The position numbers and the translations under genes are program-made. A stretch of DNA of 64,000 nt from Candidatus Parcubacteria bacterium. GTDB lineage: Bacteria; Patescibacteriota; Minisyncoccia; Minisyncoccales; JAGLUP01. Below are positions 23,185-31,506 of this stretch, piece by piece. The first letter of the stretch is position 1; each line of letters begins with the position of its first letter. The stretch covers positions 1-64,000 of the forward strand of contig JAGLUP010000004.1 of the NCBI GenBank assembly GCA_023134715.1. Reading direction: 5' to 3'. The notes under the pieces were generated by a model. The model searched no databases. It worked only from the letters and a program-made list of their open reading frames with translations, and was not told the origin of the DNA.

Positions 23185-23207
23185 GTTTGATTCTTTCAAA
23201 TCAATTT

Positions 23208-23405
23208 TTAAACGCGAGATACACCTACCGCGTTTGGTCCTTTTTCGGAATCAGCTTTCTCAAAAGAAACTCTGTCTCCTTCTTTTAACTCTTCATAACT
23301 TACTCCTTTGAGTTCATTGCTGTGAAAAAATAAATCTTTATCTTCACCATCAACAGTAATGAATCCAAATCCTTTGTCTGTAAGAGTTTTAATTACTCCT
23401 TCCAT
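23208..23405 (-). CDS. Cold-shock domain protein
   Basis: A 65-residue CspA-type single-domain nucleic-acid chaperone with KGFGFITVDGEDKDLFFHSNEL (RNP1 KGFGFI, RNP2 LFFHS) and GDRVSFEKADSEKGPNAVGV. The length is normal. It is followed by a terminator and preceded by a leader region of about 118 nt in which no other gene is seen. Confidence 0.95.
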   Translation of the reverse strand: MEGVIKTLTDKGFGFITVDGEDKDLFFHSNELKGVSYEELKEGDRVSFEKADSEKGPNAVGVSRV

Positions 23406-23523
23406 ATTTTTAGTTAAACTTAAATTAAACTAATTAATGTTTAAGGTTTTACCCTAAAGTATTGCGCTAATAAACTCGACTACTTTTTGATTAGACAACC
23501 ACTCTACATAAATAATACTAACA

Positions 23524-25887
23524 TTAAAAAAACAACTTGTCAACCCTTACAACTTTTCTGACAAACTCTCCATACTTCTCCATATCTATCTTGGTTTCAA
23601 GCTCAAATTCATCAAGCTGAGCCCCCAAAGAAATTCCAGATTCTGACTTATATTTTCTAACCTCGTCAATTGCCTGAATAGCTGAATCAAAATCAGATAC
23701 ATCAGACACATTCTTCAACTCTATTTGTTCAGGCCAAAGAGATAAATGAATACTCTTCGCCTCTTCCATTTCAGCAAAAAACTGCTGATATATTTCTTCT
23801 GTAACAAAAGGAAGAATCGGAGCAAACATCTTGAGAATAGAATAAAAAATAATTAACAATGTTTGTTGAGCCGCTTTTTTAGATTTCTGGTCATCGCTAA
23901 AAAATCTATACTTAATGAATTCAATATAATAATCAGTAAATTTTGACCAGAAAAATGAATCTATCTCATTTCTTGCCTTGGCAAACTCGTATTGCTCAAA
24001 GTCATTAGTGGCTTTTTCAATTGCCTCGTTTAATTCCCGCATTATCCATATATCTGCGAACTCAAAAGCAATATTTTCTTTGCTTAATTTAAAATCATCT
24101 ATATTCATTTCTAAAAACTTAGCAACATTCCACAGCTTAATAGTTGTTTTCTTTCCTTTTTTAAACTCCTCAATGTTAAGGCGAAGATTTTGTCCCAAAC
24201 CTGCTCCAGTCGCCCAATAGCGAATCGCGTCAGCTCCATACTTTTTTAAAAGAGTATCCGGAGAAACATAATTTCCTAATCGTTTGGATATTTTTTTCCC
24301 TTTTTCATCAAATCCATGCCCGGAAATCATAACGTCCTTAAACGGAATAGTGTTAAAATTATAATGGCTCTTAACAATAGAATAAAAATCCCATGTTCTG
24401 ATAATTTCAAAAGCATTAGCCCTCAACGTGGCTGGAAAAAGCTTGTCTTTTGCTTTTCCGCTTACTAATTCTCTTAAAAGAAAAGGAGTGCATGAAGAGG
24501 TCGCCCATGTGTCCATAACATCTTGCTCAGGAATAAATTTTGTTCCTTTGCATTTAGGACATTTTTTAACCGGCGGCTTGTCTTCAAAAGGATTAACAGG
24601 CAAATCCTCATCTCTGGCGAAAATAGGTTCTTCGCACTTTGAACAATACCAAATCGGGAAAGGAACCCCGTAATATCTCTGCCTGGAAATACACCAATCC
24701 CACTTAATTGATTTAACCCATAATTCATAATCCTTAAACCTATAACCAGGATACCAATTTAATTGCTTTCCCCTCTTCAGCCAAACATCTTCCATATCAG
24801 TAATTTTAATAAACCATTGCTTGCTAAGGATAAACTCTGTTGGAACGCCGCACCTTTCGTGAACATTAACTGTATGAGTTAGCTCTTCCTGCTTTATTAG
24901 ACACCCCTGGTTTTTTAAATCATCTATTATTCGCTCTCTTGCTTCTAATAATTTTAATCCTTGATATTTTCCTCCGAGTTTTCTAAGGGTTCCGTCTTCC
25001 TCAATTAAAGCCCTCGTGTCAAGATTATCAGTCCTCCATTTGTCTAAATCGTCCTGGTCTCCCCATGTGCATACCATCATTAAACCGGTTCCTAATTCCG
25101 CGTCCACTTCATCGCTGGCTTTAATGGGAACTTCATAATTAAAGAGCGGGACAACGGCTTTTTCGCCTATTAAATTCTTAAACCGAGCATCTTTTGGATT
25201 AACATATAAAGCAACACACGCTGGTATAAGTTCTGGCCGCGTAGTGGCGATTGTCAAATCTTTGCCTTTAGCAGTTTTAAAACTAATATAATTCATTTTA
25301 GAATCGCTTTCCTTGTCTTCTAAATCTGCCTGGGCAACTGCTGTTTGGCAAGAAGGACACCATAAAACAGGAGATTCTTTTCTGTATAAAACCTTTTTTT
25401 TCCACAAATCTATCAAAGACCTTTGAGAAACTTTTACAGCCACAGGACTGATTGTGCTGTATGTTTTAGACCAGTCAACTGAAATGCCAAGGTCATTCCA
25501 AAGTTTTCTGTATCTTTCAGCTCCTTTTTCTGTTTCTTTTAAGCAAATTTTTACAAACTCTGATTTTGTAATTTTTGATTCATCAATATTATATTTTTTT
25601 TCCACAAACCTTTCTGTCGGAAGCCCGTTATCGTCAAATCCCATAGGATAAAAAACATTATACCCTCTCATTCTTTTAAATCTAATAATAAATTCCGCCT
25701 GAGAATAAGACATAATATGCCCTGCGTGTAAATGGTCTGCGGAAACATAAGGAGGAGGCGTGTCAACTATATACAAAGGACGTTTTGCGTCATAATTAAA
25801 CTCATAGGTCTTTTCTTTTGCCCAAATTTTCCTCCACTTATTCTCAACTTCCTCCATATTATATGTTTTTGGCAATTCTTTTTTCAT
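23524..25887 (-). CDS. valS: Valyl-tRNA synthetase
   Basis: This class I aminoacyl-tRNA synthetase charges tRNA-Val. The signature HIGH motif is HAGH (54-57) within TPPPYVSADHLHAGHIMSY. FYPMGFDDNGLPTERFVEKKY matches the ValRS acceptor site, TTRPELIPACVALYVNP belongs to the editing domain, and KKISKRLGNYVSPDTLL is the KMSKS equivalent (here KISKR). CPSCQ and CSKC zinc-like pairs are present. At 787 residues it is shorter than typical bacterial ValRS, and it ends without the long C-terminal coiled coil. Confidence 0.92.
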   Translation of the reverse strand: MKKELPKTYNMEEVENKWRKIWAKEKTYEFNYDAKRPLYIVDTPPPYVSADHLHAGHIMSYSQAEFIIRFKRMRGYNVFYPMGFDDNGLPTERFVEKKYNIDESKITKSEFVKICLKETEKGAERYRKLWNDLGISVDWSKTYSTISPVAVKVSQRSLIDLWKKKVLYRKESPVLWCPSCQTAVAQADLEDKESDSKMNYISFKTAKGKDLTIATTRPELIPACVALYVNPKDARFKNLIGEKAVVPLFNYEVPIKASDEVDAELGTGLMMVCTWGDQDDLDKWRTDNLDTRALIEEDGTLRKLGGKYQGLKLLEARERIIDDLKNQGCLIKQEELTHTVNVHERCGVPTEFILSKQWFIKITDMEDVWLKRGKQLNWYPGYRFKDYELWVKSIKWDWCISRQRYYGVPFPIWYCSKCEEPIFARDEDLPVNPFEDKPPVKKCPKCKGTKFIPEQDVMDTWATSSCTPFLLRELVSGKAKDKLFPATLRANAFEIIRTWDFYSIVKSHYNFNTIPFKDVMISGHGFDEKGKKISKRLGNYVSPDTLLKKYGADAIRYWATGAGLGQNLRLNIEEFKKGKKTTIKLWNVAKFLEMNIDDFKLSKENIAFEFADIWIMRELNEAIEKATNDFEQYEFAKARNEIDSFFWSKFTDYYIEFIKYRFFSDDQKSKKAAQQTLLIIFYSILKMFAPILPFVTEEIYQQFFAEMEEAKSIHLSLWPEQIELKNVSDVSDFDSAIQAIDEVRKYKSESGISLGAQLDEFELETKIDMEKYGEFVRKVVRVDKLFF

Positions 25888-25952
25888 AATAAAAACTTAA
25901 ACTTAATTCTAAATTACCACTTTTCCGCCCAAAAAACAATATTGAGGCGATA

Positions 25953-25975
25953 CAAAAAACAGGGCTTTCGCCCTG
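25953..25975 (-). terminator. Terminator of the ferritin-like gene
   Basis: CAGGGC-TTTC-GCCCTG with a six-T tail on the minus strand. The same hairpin type is reused at 27581, 28319 and 34050. Confidence 0.8.
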
Positions 25976-25995
25976 CCCTAAATCTATTTCGCAAT

Positions 25996-26217
25996 CTAAA
26001 GTTCTTCTTTTTGAAACTTTTCTTCCTGCATTTCGTCTAATTTTCTGATAACTCTTATCAACTCGGCGACATGTTCCTTTTCGTCATCTCTAATATGCTC
26101 TAATACTTTCTTAATTTCTTCATCGTCAATTTCGTCTATATGCTCCTGATATTGATTGATAGCGTCTAACTCCCCTGCTAAGTCGTCTCTCAAGTTTATT
26201 AAAATTTTATTGTCCAT
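25996..26217 (-). CDS. Short ferritin-like (two-helix) protein
   Basis: The 73-residue protein looks like half of a ferritin-like four-helix bundle. Helix 1 has LAGELDAINQYQEHI, with Glu and ExxH-type ligands. Helix 2 has DDEKEHVAELIRVIR, also with ExxH. A normal ferritin or rubrerythrin has both helix pairs in one chain, so this one would have to dimerise to make a diiron site. It lies behind a Family C leader element. Confidence 0.7.
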   Translation of the reverse strand: MDNKILINLRDDLAGELDAINQYQEHIDEIDDEEIKKVLEHIRDDEKEHVAELIRVIRKLDEMQEEKFQKEEL

Positions 26218-26225
26218 ATTTTTTT

Positions 26226-26284
26226 ACCCGGTGAAATAAAAATCTGAAAGATTTTTCCCCGATGTGTCGGAAATTTCACTGGTT
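26226..26284 (-). promoter_or_regulatory. Family C structured leader element, copy 3
   Basis: The closing stem ACCCGGTGAAAT/ATTTCACTGGTT encloses the hairpins AAAAATCT-GAA-AGATTTTT and CCCCGATGTGTCGG. It ends 8 nt before the ferritin-like ATG. The hairpin sequences differ from copy 2 while the closing stem is conserved. Confidence 0.7.
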
Positions 26285-26318
26285 AACGATTATTTTTTAT
26301 TTATTTGACCTTTATTTG

Positions 26319-26849
26319 CTACTCAAACATCTCTTTTTTGGTAAATCGCGAAAGCGCGTAAATAATTGTCCTTTCAAACGCGCTTTTCCTCGGAATTAAA
26401 TTATCTGTCATGAAGCCAACACAACCCTCGTGTTGTTTCGTATTTTTCAACCCCCTCATTTCGTCCATCACGTCGCCCAATTCTTTTTTTTGTTCTCTTA
26501 CTTTTTTAACAATTTTTTCAGGCATCAAAAGTCCACTACCCTGAGCATACCCCCAAATCCCCTGTCTATCAACTATCGCCACAAAACCGCTTAAAAAAGT
26601 GCCTATTTTTTCATTTTCAAACCCGCCCTCTAATCCAACGCCAAAATCGGCATCTATCTTCTGTCTCGCTCTATCCGCTCTATTTCTAGAGCCCTCAAGC
26701 ATTTCTTCAAAACTTATAGGCATATCAGAAACACCAGAAGAAACAGAAATGCCAATAATTTCCACACTAGAACCGAACACTCTTTCAAAAGCGCTTTTTG
26801 TTGCTTCAATTTTAATTGGATTTTTAGAACCTATCGCTATTTTTAACAT
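26319..26849 (-). CDS. YjjX/DUF84 family inosine/xanthosine triphosphatase
   Basis: This 176-residue house-cleaning NTPase has the family opening IAIGSKNPIKIEATKSAFERVF, the SSGVSDMPISFEEMLEGSRNRA loop and VGLEGGFENE. The C-terminal part, GYAQGSGLLMPEKIV followed by a VMDEMRGLKNTKQHEGCVGFMT region, also fits. Family members hydrolyse non-canonical purine NTPs such as ITP and XTP. The length is normal, and the gene is separated from the ferritin-like gene by about 35 nt beyond the Family C element. Confidence 0.88.
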   Translation of the reverse strand: MLKIAIGSKNPIKIEATKSAFERVFGSSVEIIGISVSSGVSDMPISFEEMLEGSRNRADRARQKIDADFGVGLEGGFENEKIGTFLSGFVAIVDRQGIWGYAQGSGLLMPEKIVKKVREQKKELGDVMDEMRGLKNTKQHEGCVGFMTDNLIPRKSAFERTIIYALSRFTKKEMFE

Positions 26850-26907
26850 ATTACTTTTGCTATATTAAACTCCAATCCTATTCTTCGAATTAAAGTTCCT
26901 CTTTTTA

Positions 26908-27540
26908 TTATTTCCTTTCTGATATTACCTTCGCGAATGCTGAACTATTTTCGTAAAATTTAGTTTTTCCAGTCCATAATTTTCTAATCTTGAATTTTTC
27001 TTTTAATTTTTCTTTAAAATATTCTTCGCTAAAAAAATGTCTAACATGACCGTTTAAGACATACATATCTTTTTCAATAAGTTTCCCCTTTCCATAAAGA
27101 GGGTCATTAGTAGATTTACAGCAAGCACAAAAAATGCCCCCTCGCCTCAAAACTCTTCCAATTTCCTTAAAAATTCTTTTTGTGACTATATCATTAAAAT
27201 AATGAAGTGCCAGATGAGCATAAATTACATCAAAAGAAGCATCTTTAAAATTAAATTTCTTGCTTATATCTTGATTTAAAAAATTGATATTTTTAACGCC
27301 CAAGCTTTCAGTATTTTTCTCTGCTTTTTTTACAGCTTCTTTAGAAAAATCTATAACAGTAATCTTGTGTCCATTTTTGCTAAAAAAGATAGAATCTTTA
27401 CCTATTCCACAGCCAAGCTCTAAAACTCTTGATTTCTTTGGAAAATATCTTATACACTCTTTTGCGAATTCGCTGGTTTCTAAACGAAAAGGTCTTTCTC
27501 TAAAAATTTCATCCCACATTTTCTTTTGATTATAAGTCAT
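26908..27540 (-). CDS. Class I SAM-dependent methyltransferase
   Basis: The enzyme has the SAM-binding motif VLELGCGIGKDSIFFSKNG, the acidic end of strand 2 (ITVIDFSKEAV), FDVIYAHLALHYFND and a HVRHFFSEEYFKEKL C-terminal part, typical of small-molecule (thiopurine/tellurite-type) methyltransferases. I placed the start at 27540 (MTYNQKK) because an extended -10 box (TAGAAT) lies 7 nt upstream and the 14 earlier codons would cross it. The substrate is unknown. Confidence 0.85.
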   Translation of the reverse strand: MTYNQKKMWDEIFRERPFRLETSEFAKECIRYFPKKSRVLELGCGIGKDSIFFSKNGHKITVIDFSKEAVKKAEKNTESLGVKNINFLNQDISKKFNFKDASFDVIYAHLALHYFNDIVTKRIFKEIGRVLRRGGIFCACCKSTNDPLYGKGKLIEKDMYVLNGHVRHFFSEEYFKEKLKEKFKIRKLWTGKTKFYENSSAFAKVISERK

Positions 27541-27580
27541 ATATTCTATTCTACCAAAAAACCATCTTCCTATCAAAAGC

Positions 27581-27605
27581 AAAACAGGGCTTTCGCCCCG
27601 TTTTT
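27581..27605 (-). terminator. Terminator of the zinc-ribbon/RGG gene
   Basis: ACGGGGC-GAAA-GCCCTGTTTTG on the minus strand, 7 nt after the stop codon. It is a member of the recurrent CAGGGC-type terminators. Confidence 0.75.
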
Positions 27606-27611
27606 GATAAC

Positions 27612-28244
27612 TTATTTTTTCTTGTCTTTCTTCGCCTTTTTCTTTTTATCAACAGGTTTCTTGAGCTTCTTTGCTTTTACTTTCTTTTTAACTGGTTTTT
27701 TCTTCTTGACTATCACCTCTTTCCTTTGCTCTTTTGCCGGAGCAATCGAAGTTAAGACGCTTATAATCCTATCAAGCTTAATATTCAACATATCAAACTG
27801 TTTTTTATATTGATCAATAGCATTGTCACTATTTTTATTTACAGAACTACCGCCTCTGTCAAAACATTCATTACAATAAACTGGCTTGCTCCCAGTTGGC
27901 CTGAAAGGAAGTTCAAATCTTTTTCCACATTTATCGCATGTTGCGTCAAACATTTTTTTATCTTGAAATCTAGGTCTTTCATAGCTTCTTCTTTCGGGTC
28001 TGTTAGAGCTTGAGCTCTCCCTGCGGCTTGAAAAGCATTGACTGCAATAAACCGGCTTGTCGCTAGTTGGCTTGAAAGGTATCTCGCACTTCTTGCCGCA
28101 ATCACTGCAAATTGCCTCATGCATCTGCGGTCTTTCTCTGTCTCTATTACCAGATTGCCTTCCTCCTCCGCCCCCTCTCCTATAATCTCTTTTTCTTGAA
28201 TCGCCACCTCCCCCTTGACTAAATGTATTATTAAAATTTTTCAT
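27612..28244 (-). CDS. RGG/zinc-ribbon nucleic-acid-binding-like protein
   Basis: The N-terminus is Gly/Arg-rich (RRGGGGGRQSGNRDRERP). Two related zinc ribbons follow at about 43-71 (CSDCGKKCEIPFKPTSDKP, then CSQCF) and 98-126 (CDKCGKRFELPFRPTGSKP, then CNECF). After a short amphipathic segment the C-terminus is an almost pure Lys tail. The composition suggests RNA or DNA binding. The CxxC ribbon type is common in Patescibacteria and lacks a known function. Confidence 0.85.
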   Translation of the reverse strand: MKNFNNTFSQGGGGDSRKRDYRRGGGGGRQSGNRDRERPQMHEAICSDCGKKCEIPFKPTSDKPVYCSQCFSSRRESSSSNRPERRSYERPRFQDKKMFDATCDKCGKRFELPFRPTGSKPVYCNECFDRGGSSVNKNSDNAIDQYKKQFDMLNIKLDRIISVLTSIAPAKEQRKEVIVKKKKPVKKKVKAKKLKKPVDKKKKAKKDKKK

Positions 28245-28318
28245 AAGATTTTATTAATTATTTATTTAATACTTTTATTATATCAGAAAACAACTATTTT
28301 AGCAATCTTTGTAAAACA

Positions 28319-28340
28319 AAACAGGGCTTTCGCCCTGTTT
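28319..28340 (-). terminator. Terminator of the Spy-like gene
   Basis: AAACAGGGC-TTTC-GCCCTGTTT, with TTTTGTTTT after it on the minus strand. Confidence 0.8.
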
Positions 28341-28369
28341 CAAATAACTTGATTTATTTACTTTCTGAT

Positions 28370-28810
28370 TTACTTGCTGAAAGGCCTATAACCTTTGCCA
28401 TATTTACTGCCAAATTTTTTGAAAACACTTAAATCAATTTCATTTTCTTCTGCCCAAGCTTTCATCATCTCTTTCATCTCCTGCATCCTGGCTTTTTTCT
28501 CTTCAAAAGAAATATCTTCTCCTCTTAATGCTCCACACTCTTCCCTCAATTCCTGTTTTTTCGCCTTTAGGGCTTGTAATTGCTCTTCTGTGATACCTGC
28601 TTCTGCTAATCTTTCCTGCATCCTTTCTTCGCGATTCTTATCAAAAAATTCTTTTACTTCGCCAGTATCAAGATTAAATCGCTCAGCAAGTTTCTCAACA
28701 ATAGGCGGATATTTTTCTCCAACATCTTCGGCTTGAATACTAACAGTAGCTATGCCGCAGAGACCGAGAACAGCAACTGCCATTATTGTATAAGTTAAAA
28801 TTTTCTTCAT
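28370..28810 (-). CDS. Secreted helical protein (Spy/CpxP-like composition)
   Basis: The 146-residue protein starts with a signal peptide (MKKILTYTIMAVAVLGLCG, then VSIQA-ED). A highly charged helical mature region follows with FNLDTGEVKEFFDKNREERMQ, GITEEQLQALKAKKQELRE and ARMQEMKEMMKAWAEENEI. It recalls periplasmic Spy/CpxP-type stress proteins but lacks a clear LTxxQ signature. It lies just downstream of the sigma factor and membrane-protein pair and may be part of that regulon. Confidence 0.7.
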   Translation of the reverse strand: MKKILTYTIMAVAVLGLCGIATVSIQAEDVGEKYPPIVEKLAERFNLDTGEVKEFFDKNREERMQERLAEAGITEEQLQALKAKKQELREECGALRGEDISFEEKKARMQEMKEMMKAWAEENEIDLSVFKKFGSKYGKGYRPFSK

Positions 28811-28890
28811 AATTTTATTACTCCTCTCTCTTATATCAATTCCCGACCTTTCTATCTATTATTACAACTAAACTTATTTTTTCTTTCATT

Positions 28891-29610
28891 CTATCTTCTA
28901 AAAAACCTGCCTTTATTAACTTTACGTATATCGATAGCCTGCACTGCGCCATCACTTCGTTTTCCTAAAACAACTACAACATCGCCTTTTTTAATATCTG
29001 CTTTTAATGGAAAATGAGTTTTAGAACTAATAATTATAGTAAGCTCTTCGCCACAGGGGGTCTCTATTTTAAAACCACTTTTAATTACTTCAAAAATAAC
29101 TCCATGATGCGCGTTGCCAATCCGCGGAGCTCCAAAATCACGATAAATTATTCCTATAGCTGGCAAGCGTCTTTCTTGAGCTTTCCTAAATAAATTTGGA
29201 TGAAATCCTGTTTTGTCTATTAAAAAACTTCCTGCGGCTACAATAATTATAATAACCAATAAAGAATAAATAATTGGCCGACGATAAACAAAAGTAAATC
29301 TTTTAGCAAATATCTCTAATGATATAATCAATGTTGCGGCTATTAAAATTAAAAGCCACGGCAGAGCGTTAAATAAAATCTTCATGCCAGAAAAGCCAAA
29401 TTTTGGCAAAAACAAAGCCCCGCTTGCCCGTAAAGAAAAAATAATAAAACTAATAAAATAGATAAGAAAAAAAGTTAAAACTAAAATCCCCAATATCAGC
29501 AAAACCGCCCTCAGAACAAAGTATGCCCTGGACTTCATTTTAACTTCTCCGCTTTTTATCTTATCAAGCACTTTTTCAGCAATAAAATTTTTTTCTTGTT
29601 GATTATTCAT
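28891..29610 (-). CDS. Membrane protein partner of the ECF sigma factor (possible anti-sigma)
   Basis: The 239-residue protein has a short cytoplasmic N-terminus (ending KIKSGEVKMKSRAYF) and three membrane helices (about 34-56, 80-98, 112-132). An exterior domain of about 100 residues follows with beta-strands (HHGVIFEVIKSGFKIETP, KGDVVVVLGKRSDGAVQAIDIRKV). Its start overlaps the sigma gene stop by 4 nt, the usual arrangement of an anti-sigma factor, although no zinc anti-sigma motif is seen. Anti-sigma function is inferred from context only. Confidence 0.65.
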   Translation of the reverse strand: MNNQQEKNFIAEKVLDKIKSGEVKMKSRAYFVLRAVLLILGILVLTFFLIYFISFIIFSLRASGALFLPKFGFSGMKILFNALPWLLILIAATLIISLEIFAKRFTFVYRRPIIYSLLVIIIIVAAGSFLIDKTGFHPNLFRKAQERRLPAIGIIYRDFGAPRIGNAHHGVIFEVIKSGFKIETPCGEELTIIISSKTHFPLKADIKKGDVVVVLGKRSDGAVQAIDIRKVNKGRFFRR

Positions 29611-30179
29611 AATCTATATCCTAATTTTTTAAAAATAAATTTCATTTTTTCCTTTGCTCTTTTTATTCTTATTCCAACAGTTGAAATTGGAATTCGCATT
29701 ACCTCGGCAATTTCCTTGTAGGATAAATCCTCTAAATAATAAAGAATAATCGGCTCGCGGTATTTTGGTTCCAATTGATCAAGACATTTATTAATCATCT
29801 TCTGCGTATCTTGACTGTCTATGTCCTGACTAAAAGAATCGTCTTTAATGCTATAAGGAAGAAAGGTGTCTAAGTCAAACAAAGGTAATGTATTTTTCTT
29901 TCTCTTTTTAAGCGCGTTAACAAGTTCATTGTGGGCAATCCGATAAAGCCAGGAAGAAAATTTTCGATTTATATCAAAACTCTGAATGTTTGTATAAGCT
30001 TTTATAAAAATTTCCTGAATAATATCGCTTATATCTTCATTATCAGAAAGAAATTTCCTTGCGTAACGAATCATTTTTTCTTTATAACGATGGATTAAAA
30101 CCCCAAAAAAATCAACATCACCTGCCTGAACTAAGGCGGCAATATCTTCATCTGATTGCTGAGATTTTTTTTGCTCCAT
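29607..30179 (-). CDS. ECF-type RNA polymerase sigma factor
   Basis: The 190-residue protein has sigma region 2 (FGVLIHRYKEKMIRYARKFLSDNEDISDIIQEIFIKAY, then FSSWLYRIAHNELVNALKK) and region 4 (LEPKYREPIILYYLEDLSYKEIAEVMRIPISTVGIRIKRAKEKMK). There is no region 3, as expected for ECF factors. It overlaps the downstream membrane protein. A palindrome with AAAGTATACTTT lies 17 nt before its ATG. Confidence 0.92.
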   Translation of the reverse strand: MEQKKSQQSDEDIAALVQAGDVDFFGVLIHRYKEKMIRYARKFLSDNEDISDIIQEIFIKAYTNIQSFDINRKFSSWLYRIAHNELVNALKKRKKNTLPLFDLDTFLPYSIKDDSFSQDIDSQDTQKMINKCLDQLEPKYREPIILYYLEDLSYKEIAEVMRIPISTVGIRIKRAKEKMKFIFKKLGYRL

Positions 30180-30195
30180 TTTTATTACTACAACT

Positions 30196-30207
30196 AAAGT
30201 ATACTTT
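30196..30207. promoter_or_regulatory. Palindrome upstream of the sigma factor gene
   Basis: AAAGTATACTTT is a perfect 12-nt palindrome in the sigma gene leader, and a related GTATACTT occurs about 14 nt further upstream. It may be an operator or part of an autoregulated promoter. Confidence 0.35.
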
Positions 30208-30237
30208 TTATTTCATTAATGTATACTTCATACTATC

Positions 30238-30264
30238 AAAAAACCGCCCAAATGGCGATTTTTT
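30238..30264 (-). terminator. Terminator of the typA-DEAD-box unit
   Basis: AAAAACCGCC-CAAAT-GGCGATTTTTT, 20 nt past the helicase stop codon. It has T-tracts on both strands. Confidence 0.8.
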
Positions 30265-30284
30265 ATGTACAAACTCTTTATTTT

Positions 30285-31499
30285 CTAACTAACAAATGTT
30301 AAAGCTTTTCCTCGCTTAGTTCCACGGCCAGTTCTTCCGATTCTATGAATGTAATCATCGTATGTTTCTGGAATTTCATAATTAATAACATGCGTAACAT
30401 CATTAATATGCAACCCGCGCGCGGCAACATCAGTTGCCACCAAAGCCTGTACACGATTCTCTTTAAAATTTAGCAATGCTCTCTTCCGCTGTGACTGCGA
30501 TTTATTACTATGAATAGATTCTACTTTTATCCCGCGTTTTGTCAGCATGCGTGATAAATTTTCTACTCCACGCTTTGTTCGTCCGAATACTAAAACTTTT
30601 TTAAACTCGTTATTTTTCAATAAACCGTGCAACACATCTACCCTGTTTAAATTACGAACCCGTACAATATCTTGCTCAATATTTTCTGGAGTTTCCGCTG
30701 TTTTTACGGAAACTGTGCTTGGATTTTTTAAAAAATCATTAATAATCGCCTCTATATTTTTTGACATAGTCGCGGAAAAACAAAGTGTTTGCCGCTCTTC
30801 TGGAGTATGAGCCATTAAAATCCTAATGTCATTTACAAAACCCATATCAAGCATTCTATCCGCTTCATCAAGTACAACCGTACGCGCTTCGCTCAAATTA
30901 AGGGCGCCTCGCTTTACTAAATCAATAAGACGGCCCGGAGTTCCAATAATAAAATTGTTTTTACGTCTTAATTTTCTAATTTGTGGTCCCATATGTTCTC
31001 CCCCCACGCATGTTGTGAAATATACACACATTTGCTTAGTAATATTCTGAAGCTCTTGTTCTATTTGCGGCGCAAGCTCCCGGGTAGGAGTTATAATAAG
31101 AATTTGTTCATGCGTATTTTGTAATACTTTCTCAATAAGCGGGATGAGGAACGCTGCTGTTTTTCCTGTTCCTGTATTCGCAAGCCCAACCACATCTTTT
31201 CCTTGAAGAATAGAAGGAATAATTTTATCTTGAATAGGAGTCGGTTGCGCGTATCCCGACCGCCTAACAGAATGTAATAATACAGAGCTTAGTTCAAAAT
31301 CCGCGAATGAATGTTCTGGCGTAAACACCTCTTTTGGAACGCATGAAGCTACCGCTTTATTAATAAAAGAAGAAATATCTATCTTTTGACCTTTTGGCTT
31401 GCCGTTTTTTACTCCAAATCGTGAACGCCCACCACGAAATCCACCACTTTTCTTTGAGCGGCTGAATCTTCTTGCTTTGAATGTTCTTTGATTATACAT
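30285..31499 (-). CDS. DEAD-box RNA helicase
   Basis: The 404-residue ATP-dependent RNA helicase contains the Q motif (PTPIQDKIIPSIL), Walker A GLANTGTGKTAAFLIPL, PTRELAPQ, GTPGRLIDL, VLDEADRMLDMGF, SAT (CFSATMSKN), VFGRTKRGVENL, ATDVAARGLHI and HRIGRTGRGTKRG. The N-terminus is basic and Gly/Arg-rich. It lies 7 nt after typA, so both belong to one unit probably controlled by the typA leader. Confidence 0.95.
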   Translation of the reverse strand: MYNQRTFKARRFSRSKKSGGFRGGRSRFGVKNGKPKGQKIDISSFINKAVASCVPKEVFTPEHSFADFELSSVLLHSVRRSGYAQPTPIQDKIIPSILQGKDVVGLANTGTGKTAAFLIPLIEKVLQNTHEQILIITPTRELAPQIEQELQNITKQMCVYFTTCVGGEHMGPQIRKLRRKNNFIIGTPGRLIDLVKRGALNLSEARTVVLDEADRMLDMGFVNDIRILMAHTPEERQTLCFSATMSKNIEAIINDFLKNPSTVSVKTAETPENIEQDIVRVRNLNRVDVLHGLLKNNEFKKVLVFGRTKRGVENLSRMLTKRGIKVESIHSNKSQSQRKRALLNFKENRVQALVATDVAARGLHINDVTHVINYEIPETYDDYIHRIGRTGRGTKRGKALTFVS

Positions 31500-31506
31500 A
31501 TTATTT

